Shown here piece after piece: positions 24,745-33,544 of a stretch of DNA of 64,000 nt; within the stretch, counting starts at the first letter, position 1; the number at the start of each line of letters is the position of its first letter. Source of the DNA: Eublepharis macularius. Lineage: Eukaryota > Chordata > Lepidosauria > Squamata > Eublepharidae. Location: NCBI RefSeq assembly GCF_028583425.1, contig NC_072798.1:16122501-16186500 (forward strand), written 5' to 3'. Position numbers and translations under genes: made by a program. The notes below the pieces were generated by a model. The model did no database searches. It was not told the origin of the DNA and saw only the letters and a list, made by a program, of their open reading frames with translations.

Positions 24745-24837
24745 TTACACATTAGAGAGAACAGAGAATTCAGTTTTTCTACTATATCTAATGTTGCTCA
24801 ACGTACAGAGAAGAATTAAGAAACACTGGCCATTCCG
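24745..24837 (+). repeat. Duplicated segment, copy 1
   Basis: This segment matches 25780-25872 in the same orientation. Shared blocks are AGAGAACAGAGA, TTTTTCTACTA, TACAGAG and GAATTAAGAAAC in order. The copies are 1 kb apart. It may be an unnamed interspersed repeat or a local duplication. Confidence 0.65.
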
Positions 24838-25374
24838 AAGCTTGTTATGCCAATGTAAGCACTTACACACATACCCTTTTGTTCAAAAGCATAACTGGGT
24901 TTTCAAAAGCTACATAAACCCGCTTGTGTTAGCAAATTCAACAAGACATGCTTGTTAGCTACACGGCTGATACACACAATTAGATATTTGCTGCCTCCTC
25001 TCTGCGATGTTGGGGGGGGGGGCTGGTAAAACATGAATGACGGAGACCCAAGTTAATCTGTCTTTTAAAATGGAGTTGGGGGTGGGAATTAAATGCAAAA
25101 TCCTCCAAAGCTGAAGAAGCCATATTTGATAAAACAAGGAATGGAGAGGAAAATATGAACTAACAGAACCAGAGGAAGAGAACACAAGGAGAAAGACACT
25201 TAAGTCTAAGCTAGCTACCCCCACCCCTGCTTAGAATAGAATTACTTTGGGCCTGGGATAATACCCATGGAAAAGAGAGGGATTTCTGTGATATAACCAG
25301 TAAGAGTTACACTAACCAACAAGAGGCAGTTAATCATGGTACTTCTCACATCTTAAGACAGACAAGCAAGGATC

Positions 25375-25445
25375 CTGCAGGATGTGAATCCAGTGGCACC
25401 TTAGAGACCAACAAGATTTTCAGGGTATAATCTTTTGTGAGTCAA
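25375..25445 (+). repeat. AGTCCAGTGGCACC-core repeat copy
   Basis: It contains AATCCAGTGGCACCTTAGAG, then ACCAACAAGATTTTCAGGG and a TTTTGTGAGTCAAAG tail. Same family as 26341-26535 and 11409-11790. A partial relative lies at 25690-25750 and a reverse-orientation relative at 25868-25940. Confidence 0.65.
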
Positions 25446-25779
25446 AGTTCCCTACTCTTGCCCCCAGGCACTGGAAGGAAAGACTTTGGGGGCACTTGCA
25501 ACAGCTATAGGCCCTGCACCTGCCATCACAGCTTTGACATGTTCACGGCACCAAGGGGCCAGCCTTGAGAAACAGATGGAGAAGAGTCCTAACTTGTAAG
25601 ATGGAGGAATCATTTTCACGACACCCACAAGCCGTGCGGGAGAAAGTGTCAGCGCACCAACTTTTACACAGCCCAGAGATTGAACCTTGAACGAGAGTGG
25701 AACAGCAAGATTTGAGTCCAGGGGCACTTTAGAACCGGGCAAAGATTTTCAGGGGCTTAAATTAACTAAAATGAAGTAA

Positions 25780-25872
25780 CAACCTACACATAGGAGAGAA
25801 CAGAGATTGCAGAGTTTTTCTACTACGTATAACGTTGCAGAGCATACAGAGCACAGAATTAAGAAACGCTTG
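25780..25872 (+). repeat. Duplicated segment, copy 2
   Basis: Partner of 24745-24837. It is directly followed by reverse-orientation sequence of the AGTCCAGTGGCACC-core repeat (25868-25940, TTGGTCTCTAAGGTCCC). Confidence 0.65.
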
Positions 25873-26156
25873 AAAAACGTTGGTCTCTAAGGTCCCAATG
25901 GATTAAAATCCTGTTCTACCACAGACCAACACAGCTACCTACCTTGAGGAATGCTGTAAATGGCGACCCTCAACCAAGGATAACCCAGATGGTGCTGGGG
26001 AGAAACAGATACCCCCATTCCCTCTCATATCTTATCCCAGATAGAAAAGGAGGGAAGAGAGCTCTTGCACAGATTATGGGATTGGATGGGGAGGGGGGAC
26101 TGGAAATCCTATCCAGAGCCAAAAGGAAGGGGGAGGGGAGAAGCCCGGGTGGGGAA

Positions 26157-26610
26157 TAGGGTTGCCAACTCTGGGTTAGGAAATTCCTGCACGATCCTGG
26201 AGGGTGTGATTTAGGGAGAGAGTTCAGCAGGCTATAATGTCATGGAGTCCCTCTTCCAAAGCACCCATGTCCTCGAGGGAAACTGATCTCTGGGGCCTGG
26301 AGATCAGTGGCAATTCTGGATTATTTTGACGGAGGAGCCGAGTTGGCCTGTGGTAGATCAGCAGAACTGGAGTCCAGTGGCACCTCAGAGACTAACAAGA
26401 TTTTCAGGGTTTCAACTTTCCAGAGTCAGACCCCTCTTCCATCTAGAGATAAGTAGTCGTATCTGCAGAAGGGACCTCTGAGTCTCGAAAGCTTACACCC
26501 TGAACGCAAATCCCTGAAAATCCCGTTCAGCTCTAAGGCGACCCTGGGCTCCGTTCCTGCAGTCGCAACTCCCATAGGCCTCCCGTGCCCTCCGGGGGTT
26601 GGCAACCCTA
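26157..26610. mobile_element. hAT-type element (TAGGGTTGCC family) beside AEBP2 exon 1
   Basis: It starts TAGGGTTGCCAACTC and ends GTTGGCAACCCTA. Flanks gtggggaa (26149-26156) and gcggggac (26611-26618) agree at six of eight positions, consistent with an aged 8-bp hAT duplication. A copy of the AGTCCAGTGGCACC-core repeat (about 26341-26535) is nested inside. The element ends 23 bp inside intron 1, next to the exon 1 donor. Confidence 0.8.
26341..26535 (+). repeat. AGTCCAGTGGCACC-core repeat nested in a hAT-type element
   Basis: It reads GAGTCCAGTGGCACCTCAG, AACAAGATTTTCAGGG, then CGAAAGCTTACACCC. It lies between the two halves of the element at 26157-26610, so it inserted later. Confidence 0.65.
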
Positions 26611-27540
26611 GCGGGGACCGGCGCACCACCGACCTGTCTTCGGAGTCCATGCGGCTGAGTGGCTCCCCGTCCGAGGAGATCTCCAGGCTGCCCCTGCGGC
26701 CGCCAGACGAGGCACTGCAGGTGCTGCCGCCTCCAACGCCTCCTCCGCCGGCCCCGGTGCCACCGCCGGTGCCGTAGCCTTCGTCGCCGCCGCCGCCCGC
26801 GCTGCTGCTGCTGCTGGCCGCGCTGCCGCCGCCGCTCTTGGGCCCGTCCGGGCCGCCCCCGTCCGCCGCCGCGGCTCCCGCCCCGCCGCCGGCGCTGCCA
26901 GGCCCGGCCCCGCCGCCGCCTCCCCCGCCGGCCGGGCCCTTGGCGCCGGCCTCGCTGCCGCCGGGGCTGAGCGAGCGGGTCTCGTCGCTGCAGCAGCCGC
27001 TGGAGGAGGCGGCCTCGTCGTCGTCGTCCTCCTCGTCGTCCTCCTCCTCGTCGTCGCCGTCGCCGGCCTGGCTGGCGCTCTCCGGGCTGGGCTCCGACAT
27101 GCTCTCCGCCCCTTCCCCGGCCAGCAGCGGCGGCGGCGGCTCGGCCTCCACGCCCGCGGCCGACGAGGGGGGCGACGCGTCGCTCTCGGCCGCCTCCTCA
27201 GAGGGGAGCGGGGGAGGCGGCTCCGCCATGTCGCTCCGCTCGGCCGCCATGGCGCCTCCCAGTCGCAGCGCCGCGCGCCCTCGCCCAAGCGCGCCCTCGG
27301 CGGAGGAGAGGCGAGGCCTCGGCGGCCGTGGCGGGGAGTGACGGCGCGCGCTCCGTACGGAGGCCGCCGGGGGACAAAAGGGAGGCGGGGCCGGCCTGGC
27401 GAAGCGGGAGCGGGGGACGGGGACGGGGCGACATCCGGGCCTTCGCGTTTGAAGTGCGGGCGGCTGCCGCAGCCTCGGCGTGGATGGGGCTGTGAGGCAG
27501 GCGCGGGGGAGGGAGCTGTCCGTCACTCAGTCTTCACAAC
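26560..27540 (-). promoter_or_regulatory. AEBP2: CpG island covering AEBP2 promoter and exon 1
   Basis: This roughly 1-kb interval is extremely GC- and CpG-rich against an AT-rich background. It spans exon 1 and about 280 bp upstream of the start codon. Such islands mark constitutive vertebrate promoters, so the transcription start is inferred at about 27260-27530 on the minus strand. No TATA box is evident. The upstream edge abuts SINE-derived sequence (27531-27760). Confidence 0.85.
26634..27250 (-). CDS. AEBP2: AEBP2 exon 1 (acidic, Ser/Gly-rich N-terminus)
   Basis: The exon encodes 205 codons plus two bases of the serine codon completed by exon 2. The chosen start is ATG at 27250 in a strong context (GCCATGG); a second in-frame ATG follows seven codons later. 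The protein has a Pro/Glu-rich start, the conserved block MSEPSPESASQAG (residues 51-63), an acidic run of about 15 Asp/Glu (64-79), DETRSLSPG (89-97), long Gly/Ala/Ser tracts (105-180) and the conserved GRRGSLEISSDGEPLSRMDS (184-203). The donor after AG is GTCGGT at 26633, weaker than consensus. No in-frame stop occurs upstream until beyond 27526, so the start rests on homology and context. Low-complexity tracts differ from mammals, as expected. Confidence 0.93.
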
Positions 27541-27760
27541 CGCCCCGTGAGGGAGGTTAGGCGAAGACTGAGGGTGGCCTCCTCAGTCTCTTGTAGCACA
27601 GAACCCATTCCTATTATTATTATTGATGATGATGATGATGATAAATACTCAGGGCACGCTTCATCCAGTATATTCTGTTCTATATCCCCTGCCTTCCTCT
27701 GCAACAGGGACCCAAAGTGGCTTACACGCTTCTCAAAAAAGGGTTGGATGGATGGACATG
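27531..27760. repeat. SINE-derived fragments at the promoter edge
   Basis: Fragments CCCCGTGAGGGAGGTTAGGC (27542-27561) and CAACAGGGACCCAAAGTGGC (27702-27721) match bodies of the reverse-orientation SINEs seen at 12970 and 19338. They lie in an unusual order and are separated by an (ATT)n(GAT)n microsatellite at 27612-27643. Confidence 0.55.
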
Positions 27761-27999
27761 TGGACAAGAGTTCTGCATTGGCTAATAGCCCTCCTAGCCC
27801 ATTTGGGGCCTATAGGTTCAGAGCAGAATTCCTCTGACTGTCATATGCTGGGGAAACAAGGCAGCAGGGGAGTTTGTAGGCACTGCTTGTGCGCATCTTC
27901 TATGCCATCTGACTGGTTACTGCTGAAAATAATGATGGATGAGGTGGACCATTAGCCTGATCTAGCCTGGGGTCTTTTGTGTGAACAAGCGGGCTGTCA

Positions 28000-28165
28000 A
28001 TTCACAATCAACTTATGGGGACTCCAGCATGGGGCTGTCAAGGCAAGTGAGAAGCAGAGGTAGTTTGCCGTTGCCTTCCTCTGCAGGGTCTTCCTCAGTT
28101 GTCACCCATTCAAGTACTGACCCTGCTTAGCTTCCATGATCTGATGAGATCAGGCTATATTATTC
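28000..28165 (-). mobile_element. 5S rRNA-derived SINE, reverse orientation
   Basis: Plus-strand text TTGCCGTTGCCTTCCTCTGC, TTCAAGTACTGACCCTGC and TTAGCTTCCATGATCTGATG is the reverse of the 5S-derived SINE seen at 5777-6480. Its tail lies toward 28000. Confidence 0.75.
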
Positions 28166-28639
28166 TGCATTCCCTTACTTGCGTCTTTTATATTCCCCTA
28201 AATTCTTATGATACCCCAAGTTTGCAGAACAATGTAAATTTCTCCAGGAGGCACTAAATGCTAAGAGAGCAGTCAGGTATCAGTCAGGCAGGGGGGCAGC
28301 AGGAAAGGGTGGAACTGGCCTGAGAACTTAAAAGAATCTTGGAAGGGGGAATTTGGGGAGGGGGATTTCCAAATTGTACAGCCCTTCCCTGCAAGTTCTT
28401 TGTGGGCCCTTAAGCTTGTTCTTCTCTAACTTGATAACCCTCTGCCCAAAATACTGCATATTGAGGGGAACTCTTGGAATGCAGAGACATGTTATTTCCA
28501 TTAGAAGAAAAAGAAGAAGGAGCAAGCAAAGAAAACCCTCCCTCCCACTCCCCCTAGACTGTTAATGGTGAAAAGGTCTGATAGTGGGAAGTGAGAACTG
28601 GCAATTGGGAAACTGCTGGTGACAGTTGGATGGAGTGGG

Positions 28640-29480
28640 CAAAAACAAAGTTCAGCGTAGGTAAGTGTAAGGTGATGCATAATGGAACACAAGGAAATCC
28701 TAATTTTAAATATATGCAGATGGAGTCCAAGCTGGCTGAGGCTGAGATTGAAAGAGATCTTGGAGTTGTAGTGGAAAGGTCAATGAAAACGGTGACTCAT
28801 TGTGCAGCAGTGGTGAAAAAGTCAAACTCCATGACAGAAGTTATTAAGAAAAGGACTGAAAATAAAGGGCCTATATTGCAATACCCTTGTATAAAGCTAT
28901 AGTGTGGCCTCATTTGTTATTCTGTGTGCAGTTCTGGTTGCTTGATTCCAAAAAAAGGATATTGTAAAGCTGGGAAAGGTATATAGGGCAACTAGTCCAA
29001 CCCCCTGCCCAATGCAGGATGATGCTTTAGGCTCATCCTGCATTAGGCAGGGGTTGGACTAGAAGGTCTGATTGGCCCCTTCCAACTTTGTGATGCTGTA
29101 GGGCTGGAACATCTTTCCTGTTAGAAACAGCTAGATAGGTTGCCAGCTAAAGTGAGGCAGGATAGAGGTTTATAAAATTATTTATGGGGTGAAGAACATG
29201 GAGAACGGGAGCTTTTTCTTCCTCTCCCATAATACAAGAACTAAGAGGCACCCAACGATGTTGTTTAGAAATAGGTTCAAAATAGACAAAAGAAAATACT
29301 TACTCAACAAGTAATTAAAATGTGGAATTCAGTGCCAGGGGAGTTAGCAATGGCCACAAGCATTAAAAGGGGTTAGATAAATTCCACAAACCCACGTCCA
29401 ACTCAGGCTTAGGCTGACCTTCCCCTACCCTGAGGTAAAACTCCTCTTTAAGCCTATGAAGCTGTATACTGGGCTGGGAT
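28640..29480 (+). pseudogene. Degenerate CR1 LINE, 3' part of ORF2
   Basis: A plus-strand frame around 28640-28860 retains CR1 ORF2 features: KCKVMHNGTQ, ERDLGVVVERSMKT and VKKSNSM match the region after the reverse transcriptase core of the intact CR1 at 40-44 kb. Frameshifts and stops follow. The stretch to about 29480 keeps CR1-like text (GGTTTATAAAATTATTTATG). A tail-to-tail CR1 insertion interrupts it at about 28988-29095. It cannot encode a working enzyme. Confidence 0.75.
28988..29095. repeat. Inverted CR1 3' ends
   Basis: AGTCCAACCCCCTGCCCAAT (28994-29013) faces its near complement TTAGGCAGGGGTTGGACT (29044-29061) across a short centre. The right arm continues as a normal CR1 3' end (GGCCCCTTCCAACTTTGTGA) like that at 54975-55105. 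It looks like two 3' ends joined head to head. Confidence 0.65.
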
Positions 29481-29539
29481 GCCTCTGGTAGCGTGGTTGA
29501 TGTTAAGCTTCAACTATCCTTGTCCCACCCTTAGGAAAT

Positions 29540-30290
29540 ATTAAAAATGGTTACCCAGCCAAGTCTTAGTAGGGGACAGATCAGGGGGTTGCGCTTCCCT
29601 TTAGCAGAAACCGGCACTCAAGGCTTGGGGAGGTTCAAAATGTAACAGAAGGTTTATTTACAGTAAGTTAAAGTCAAAAGGCAGGTAGGCAGGTGTTTGA
29701 ACTTAAGTAACAGAAAGGTTTTTTTACAGCAACTTCACTGGTGTGAGGCACAAACCACTTGGTTTAACACTAGGTTGCTGGCTTCTTTCAGAGGTTGACA
29801 TTGCTTCACAAATGCTCTACTTTCAAAGCACAGACACAGCACGACTTCCCCTCCTCTCCAGATTTAAGGGTGCTCCACTGAGACAAACCCCTCCTAGATA
29901 CTGGGCAGGCATTATAGTTAAGAACTATAACCCTGTTTCTGGCACTGAAGGGGATACTCCTTTCTACCCACTTCCTGGGCCCACTATAATTCCCAGATCT
30001 CTCGAGTCTAAGCAGGAGTTAGTGCTGGTTTCCCCCACTTTAGTCCTAGGACTAACAGTGCTTCACAAACATTTCTTCCTCTCACAGAGGATTCTCCGGC
30101 TGACCCTCTCTGGTCTAAAGCCAGGCTCCAACTCTCCACTCCCTTGTTTACTCTCCAACTGACAGCTTCCCCAGCATTCCATCCCCAACTGCCATTTCAG
30201 GCTAGCCCCATGGTGGGGCAGGAGGGGAGGAAACGTCAATCATACTTTCACTTCTAGAAATCTCAGCATCTGAAGCTGAGTCCATCACAG
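29540..30290 (-). repeat. Unclassified repeat, possibly a solo LTR
   Basis: The stretch is compositionally distinct from its surroundings and lacks coding similarity. On the minus strand it would start TGTGATGGACTCAG (30289 downward), carry AATAAA near 29650 and end near ...GGTAACCA at about 29550. That layout is LTR-like, but I find no matching target duplication and no partner LTR. Confidence 0.3.
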
Positions 30291-30430
30291 AGGTCCATTA
30301 ATGGATACTAGCCCTGCTCAATGAGAGGAGGCTCCATATCCAGAGATCAGTGCTGGGAGGGACCTGTTTGTCTTGCCCTCCAGCACAACTGGACTAGATG
30401 GACCACTGGTCTCGTCCAGCAAGGCTACGG
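30290..30430. repeat. LINE 3'-end-like fragment
   Basis: ACTGGACTAGATGGACCACTGGTCT and CCAGCAAGGCTA resemble the 3' UTR of the CR1 at 40.2-40.4 kb read in the other orientation. A similar trace, GATGAGGTGGACCATTAGCC, is at 27935. A TIR-like GGTTGCCAGGTCCCC at about 30430 begins a further hAT-like fragment whose right end I cannot place. Confidence 0.45.
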
Positions 30431-30799
30431 TTGCCAGGTCCCCTTCCCACCCGATGGGAGGGTGGGGACCCAGAACTTACCTTCCAAGTGTTCCTAGCAC
30501 AATGATGTCACTTCCGGGAAATGATGTCTTTGTGCAAGGCTAAGGAGCATGTGCTTCGCAGCAGATTTATTTATTTATTTATTTCAATTTATAAACTCCC
30601 AAATGGGTCTAATTTGGCCCTTTTGGGGCCCATATTGCCCCTCTGCGAAGCACGCAGGCCCTTGCTCTTGGGGCAGAACGATGGTATCAGTGACGTCGCA
30701 CCAGCCCTGAGAGTGTGCCCTGGAGGCCTGTTTTCCGCCTTTCCCTCCACTGGCTAGATAAGCGGTGGCAGGGGGCAAAAGATGGGAGCAGGAGATCCC

Positions 30800-31434
30800 T
30801 AAGCAATAATAATAATAATAATATTTGATTTATATATCAACCTTCAGGACAACTTAACACCCTCTCAGAGTGGTTTACAAAGTGTGTTGTTATCCTCAGA
30901 ACAATCACCCTGTGACGTAGGTGGGGTTGACAGAGCTCCTAGAACAGGGCTGCCATTTCCCCACCTGGGGCGGGGGACCCCCTGCTCCCACCTCCTCCCC
31001 CCCCGACCCCACTTACCTGGCCAGCAGGGGAGCATGCCCCCCCCGGCAGCACGGCGCAGTCCTGAGCCCCACCGTGGTGCACTTGTGCACCCTGCAATAG
31101 GCCCATTTCGGGCCAAACTGGCCCCGCAGGGGGCAATTCAGCCCTTTGGCAAGCGTGGGAGTGCACGCCGGGCCGCCCTTTGACCCACATGATGACATCA
31201 CTTCCTAGAAGTGACATCATCACACACGCTGTGTGCGCGTGCAAGGAGAAAAAACGACTGTAGAGGGTGAGTGCGAGGTTCCCAGTCGGGACTCAAGGGA
31301 CCTGGCAACCCTATCCTAGAAGCTGTGACTGACCCAAAATCTCTCAGCTGGCTTCAAGTGGAGGAGTAGGAAATCAAACCCAGTTCTCCAGATTAGAGTC
31401 CCATGTTCTTAACCACTACACCAAACTGGCTCTC
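30800..31434 (-). mobile_element. tRNA-derived SINE, reverse, split by a hAT element
   Basis: It runs from an (AAT)n tail (30805-30823) through CTCTCAGAGTGGTTTACAAAG to the 5' end, which reads on the minus strand as GCCAGTTTGGTGTAGTGG, then TTAAGAACATGGGACTCT. The interval 30945-31313 is a later insertion. Its 5' end is the same type as the inner SINE at 45317. Confidence 0.8.
30945..31313. mobile_element. hAT-type element nested in a SINE
   Basis: Termini are CAGGGCTGCC on the left and GGCAACCCTA on the right. It is flanked by a perfect 8-bp duplication, tcctagaa, at 30937-30944 and 31314-31321. The interior is GC-rich and includes ATGATGACATCACTTCC. Its ends relate it to the TAGGGTTGCC family at 26157 and 47514, although the interior differs. 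Confidence 0.88.
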
Positions 31435-31559
31435 AACACAAGGCCCTTCTTGTGTTCTTATCAGAACTGTGATAAACTTTGTGAGAAATAAAAGGAGGGT
31501 TAAAGACTGAACCTCAGGCCAATTTCTAAGACTGAAGGAAAAATATAGCCACAAAGTAA

Positions 31560-32450
31560 TACAAAACAGGCAACAGTCTCTAAGGAAGTAGGAAAAATCA
31601 TATAAGGCATTGACAGGTAGAAATTCATTGGTAAGATATCCAAATGTAAACGTTCATAAAAAAAAAATTGCATTAGCTCAAGGAAGAAGAAATTAATGTG
31701 AGTCCAAAAATCAAAATTCTGTGAGGGAAAAACATTGTTGAAAGGAAACTTTGTGATTTAGAAAATTGATTGAATAAATGAATTTTTAAAAAAGCATAGA
31801 AGAGTGTTCACACTTCACATACTTCCTCCTCCAAGTCAGCACCAGAAAGCAAACTTACTGGCAAGAGGGAAAAAAGAGCACTTACCAAGTTTAATTAGGA
31901 AATGATAATAATCATCCAAAAAAGCTGCGCAAAAAAGATGTGGAAAAATTAATGGGGGAGAATGGGTTTAGGAATGTTCCTAAAATCAATAAGAAGCCCT
32001 TCTGGGCAAAATGCCTCCTGGCTCTGCCCACTTTCCAAATTGATTCTGTAGGAATCAATTTAAAAAACCCACTGGCTTGAACATGGATTATATTGTTTCA
32101 GAAAGCACGGAAGACAGCTTCCTAACAAATTTGTATTCTGAAGAGTGGTGTCAGCCTGATTAATGTTTAAAAATCTGTTTAAAGGAGGACAGCAACAGCA
32201 AAAAGGTCAGTGAGAAATAAACTGTGATGTTTTTCAAAGGCACCCACTTGTTACTATATCTAATGGTAAGGTGGGTAGTTTATGCCAGTCATAAAACCGG
32301 TAAAAGCAAGCCGCCCACAGTCACAATAAAGTTTATATGGGAGCCTTTGCAGTTATGCACAAAAATAAGACTTTATAGAATTAATCAAATGAAAGAGAAC
32401 CCACCCAAAAACTTACCTGGGATGTTGATTTACTCTACCTGAGCTCTCAA
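31560..32450. other. Intergenic stretch without recognised content
   Basis: AT-rich, with only short random-looking frames. I see nothing in it beyond A/T runs near 31660 and 31790. Confidence 0.6.
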
Positions 32451-32774
32451 ACTAGAACGGGGTTTTTTGGAGTATCCACACGATGTCAGTTTCCATTTGT
32501 TCTCATTCCATGGCTTCCCCTGGCTTGTTCTGACATTTCTAGAACCTGCTTTGGAACAATCTTTTTGGAAACGTTAGAGTCAAAGCAGGGTTTGTCCACA
32601 ATGTGGACGAGTAGGTACGGATTTCTGAACGTCCCCACTCACATCTGGTGCCGTTTTCCTGCCTTATCCCCTCACACCCCCCATCCCCTCCCCTTCCATT
32701 GGAGGACCTTTTGTTAGTTTTTTAAAAAAATCTTTAGAAGATACATTGCTAGAGTATCGTAACACCCTAGTGCC

Positions 32775-32925
32775 AGGGTCCGCAATGTGACACCTGTGGG
32801 CATCGCAGCGCCCGCCAGCACCTTTCCTGGTGCCCACCAAGTGTTTTTAGAAAGTGGATGCGGCCAGGTGGGGTTTTCTTGGGAGTGTCAATGGTTAGGT
32901 GGCTGGATACAGGCCAAGATACCCC
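32775..32925. mobile_element. hAT-like non-autonomous fragment, copy 1
   Basis: AGGGTCCGCAATGTG, CACCTTTCCTGGTGCCC and AAGTGTTTTTAGAAAGTGG, then AGGTGGGGTTTTC, recur in the same order at 35745-35935. AGGGTCCCCAA-type ends suggest a hAT element, but I see no target duplication. Confidence 0.5.
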
Positions 32926-32929
32926 AAGT

Positions 32930-33115
32930 TATTTTCACAACAACTCTGCAAGATAGGCCATTATTAGCCTCACATTGCAAACATAGAACTTAGGCCAAGC
33001 ATGTGAAGAAAGAGGCTTGCTTGACAGCCCGTCATGAGTGTGAGCCTGGGGTGAGATTTGAACTCAGCACTTCCAGGCAGTATATCATCTGTCACAGTGC
33101 TGTTTATGTGCAGCA
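32930..33115 (-). mobile_element. SINE remnant, reverse orientation
   Basis: TTTTCACAACAACTCTGCAA, TGAGATTTGAACTCAGCAC and a degraded 5' end match the reverse of the tRNA-derived SINEs described above. Diverged. Confidence 0.55.
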
Positions 33116-33282
33116 TAGTCCTACCAAGTTAATTTAAAACCAAGTGTCACTATATTCAATGATACTTATTCTCTGGTAATTGGAAATAGGGCTTAGTTTC
33201 ACTGTTTTTAGTGCAATGGATCTGTGAGATCTCACCCATGTAAGTTGGTCCCCCTGTGGTTTCTTGTGAGTATGGTTCAAGA

Positions 33283-33544
33283 CAGGGCTTTTTTTCTGGG
33301 AAAAGAGGTGGTGGAACTCAGTGGGTTGCCCTCGGAGAAAATGGTCACATGGCTGGTGGCCCCGCCCCCTGATCTCCAGACAGAGGGGAGTTGAGATTGC
33401 CCTCTGCGCCGCTGAGTGGCTCGGAGGGCAATCTCAACTCCCCTCTGTCTGGAGATCAGAGGGGCGGGGGCCACCAGTCATGTGACCATTTTCAAGAGGT
33501 TCCGGAACTCTGTTCCACCACGTTCCCCCTGGGAAAAAGCCCTG
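33283..33544. mobile_element. Foldback hAT-type non-autonomous element, copy 2
   Basis: Same palindromic element as 5098-5359, from CAGGGCTTTTTTTC to AAAAAGCCCTG. It is bounded by a perfect 8-bp duplication, gttcaaga, at 33275-33282 and 33545-33552. The identical duplication suggests a relatively recent insertion. The centre GCGCCGCTGAGTGGCTCGG breaks the palindrome. Confidence 0.92.

Larger units (their letters stand above)
9699..26633 (-). other. AEBP2: AEBP2 intron 1
   Basis: This is a 16.9-kb intron. Recognised contents are a perfect palindrome (10804-10889), a SINE inside another repeat (11409-11790), an L2 tail (12330-12672), a hAT-like element with nested SINE (12815-13745), a second palindrome (16732-16820), a SINE (19338-19555), a Charlie-like element (23870-24218), a duplicated 95-bp segment (24745 and 25780), repeats with an AGTCCAGTGGCACC core (25375-26535) and a hAT-type element (26157-26610). 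I looked for an alternative first exon for a short isoform and did not find one I could support. The stretches 14400-16700, 16830-19330, 19560-23860 and 24220-24740 show nothing I can name. Confidence 0.85.

Noticed and set aside
26608..27341. Long reading frames on both strands in the CpG island, including Arg- and Ser-rich proteins of 100-226 codons
   Set aside because: They are shadows of the GC-rich AEBP2 exon 1. Stop codons are rare in such sequence in every frame, and only the AEBP2 frame contains conserved blocks and a spliceable donor.
30865..31244. Overlapping frames of 60-100 codons on both strands
   Set aside because: They lie in the GC-rich interior of the hAT-type element nested in a SINE, and the same frames do not recur in other copies.
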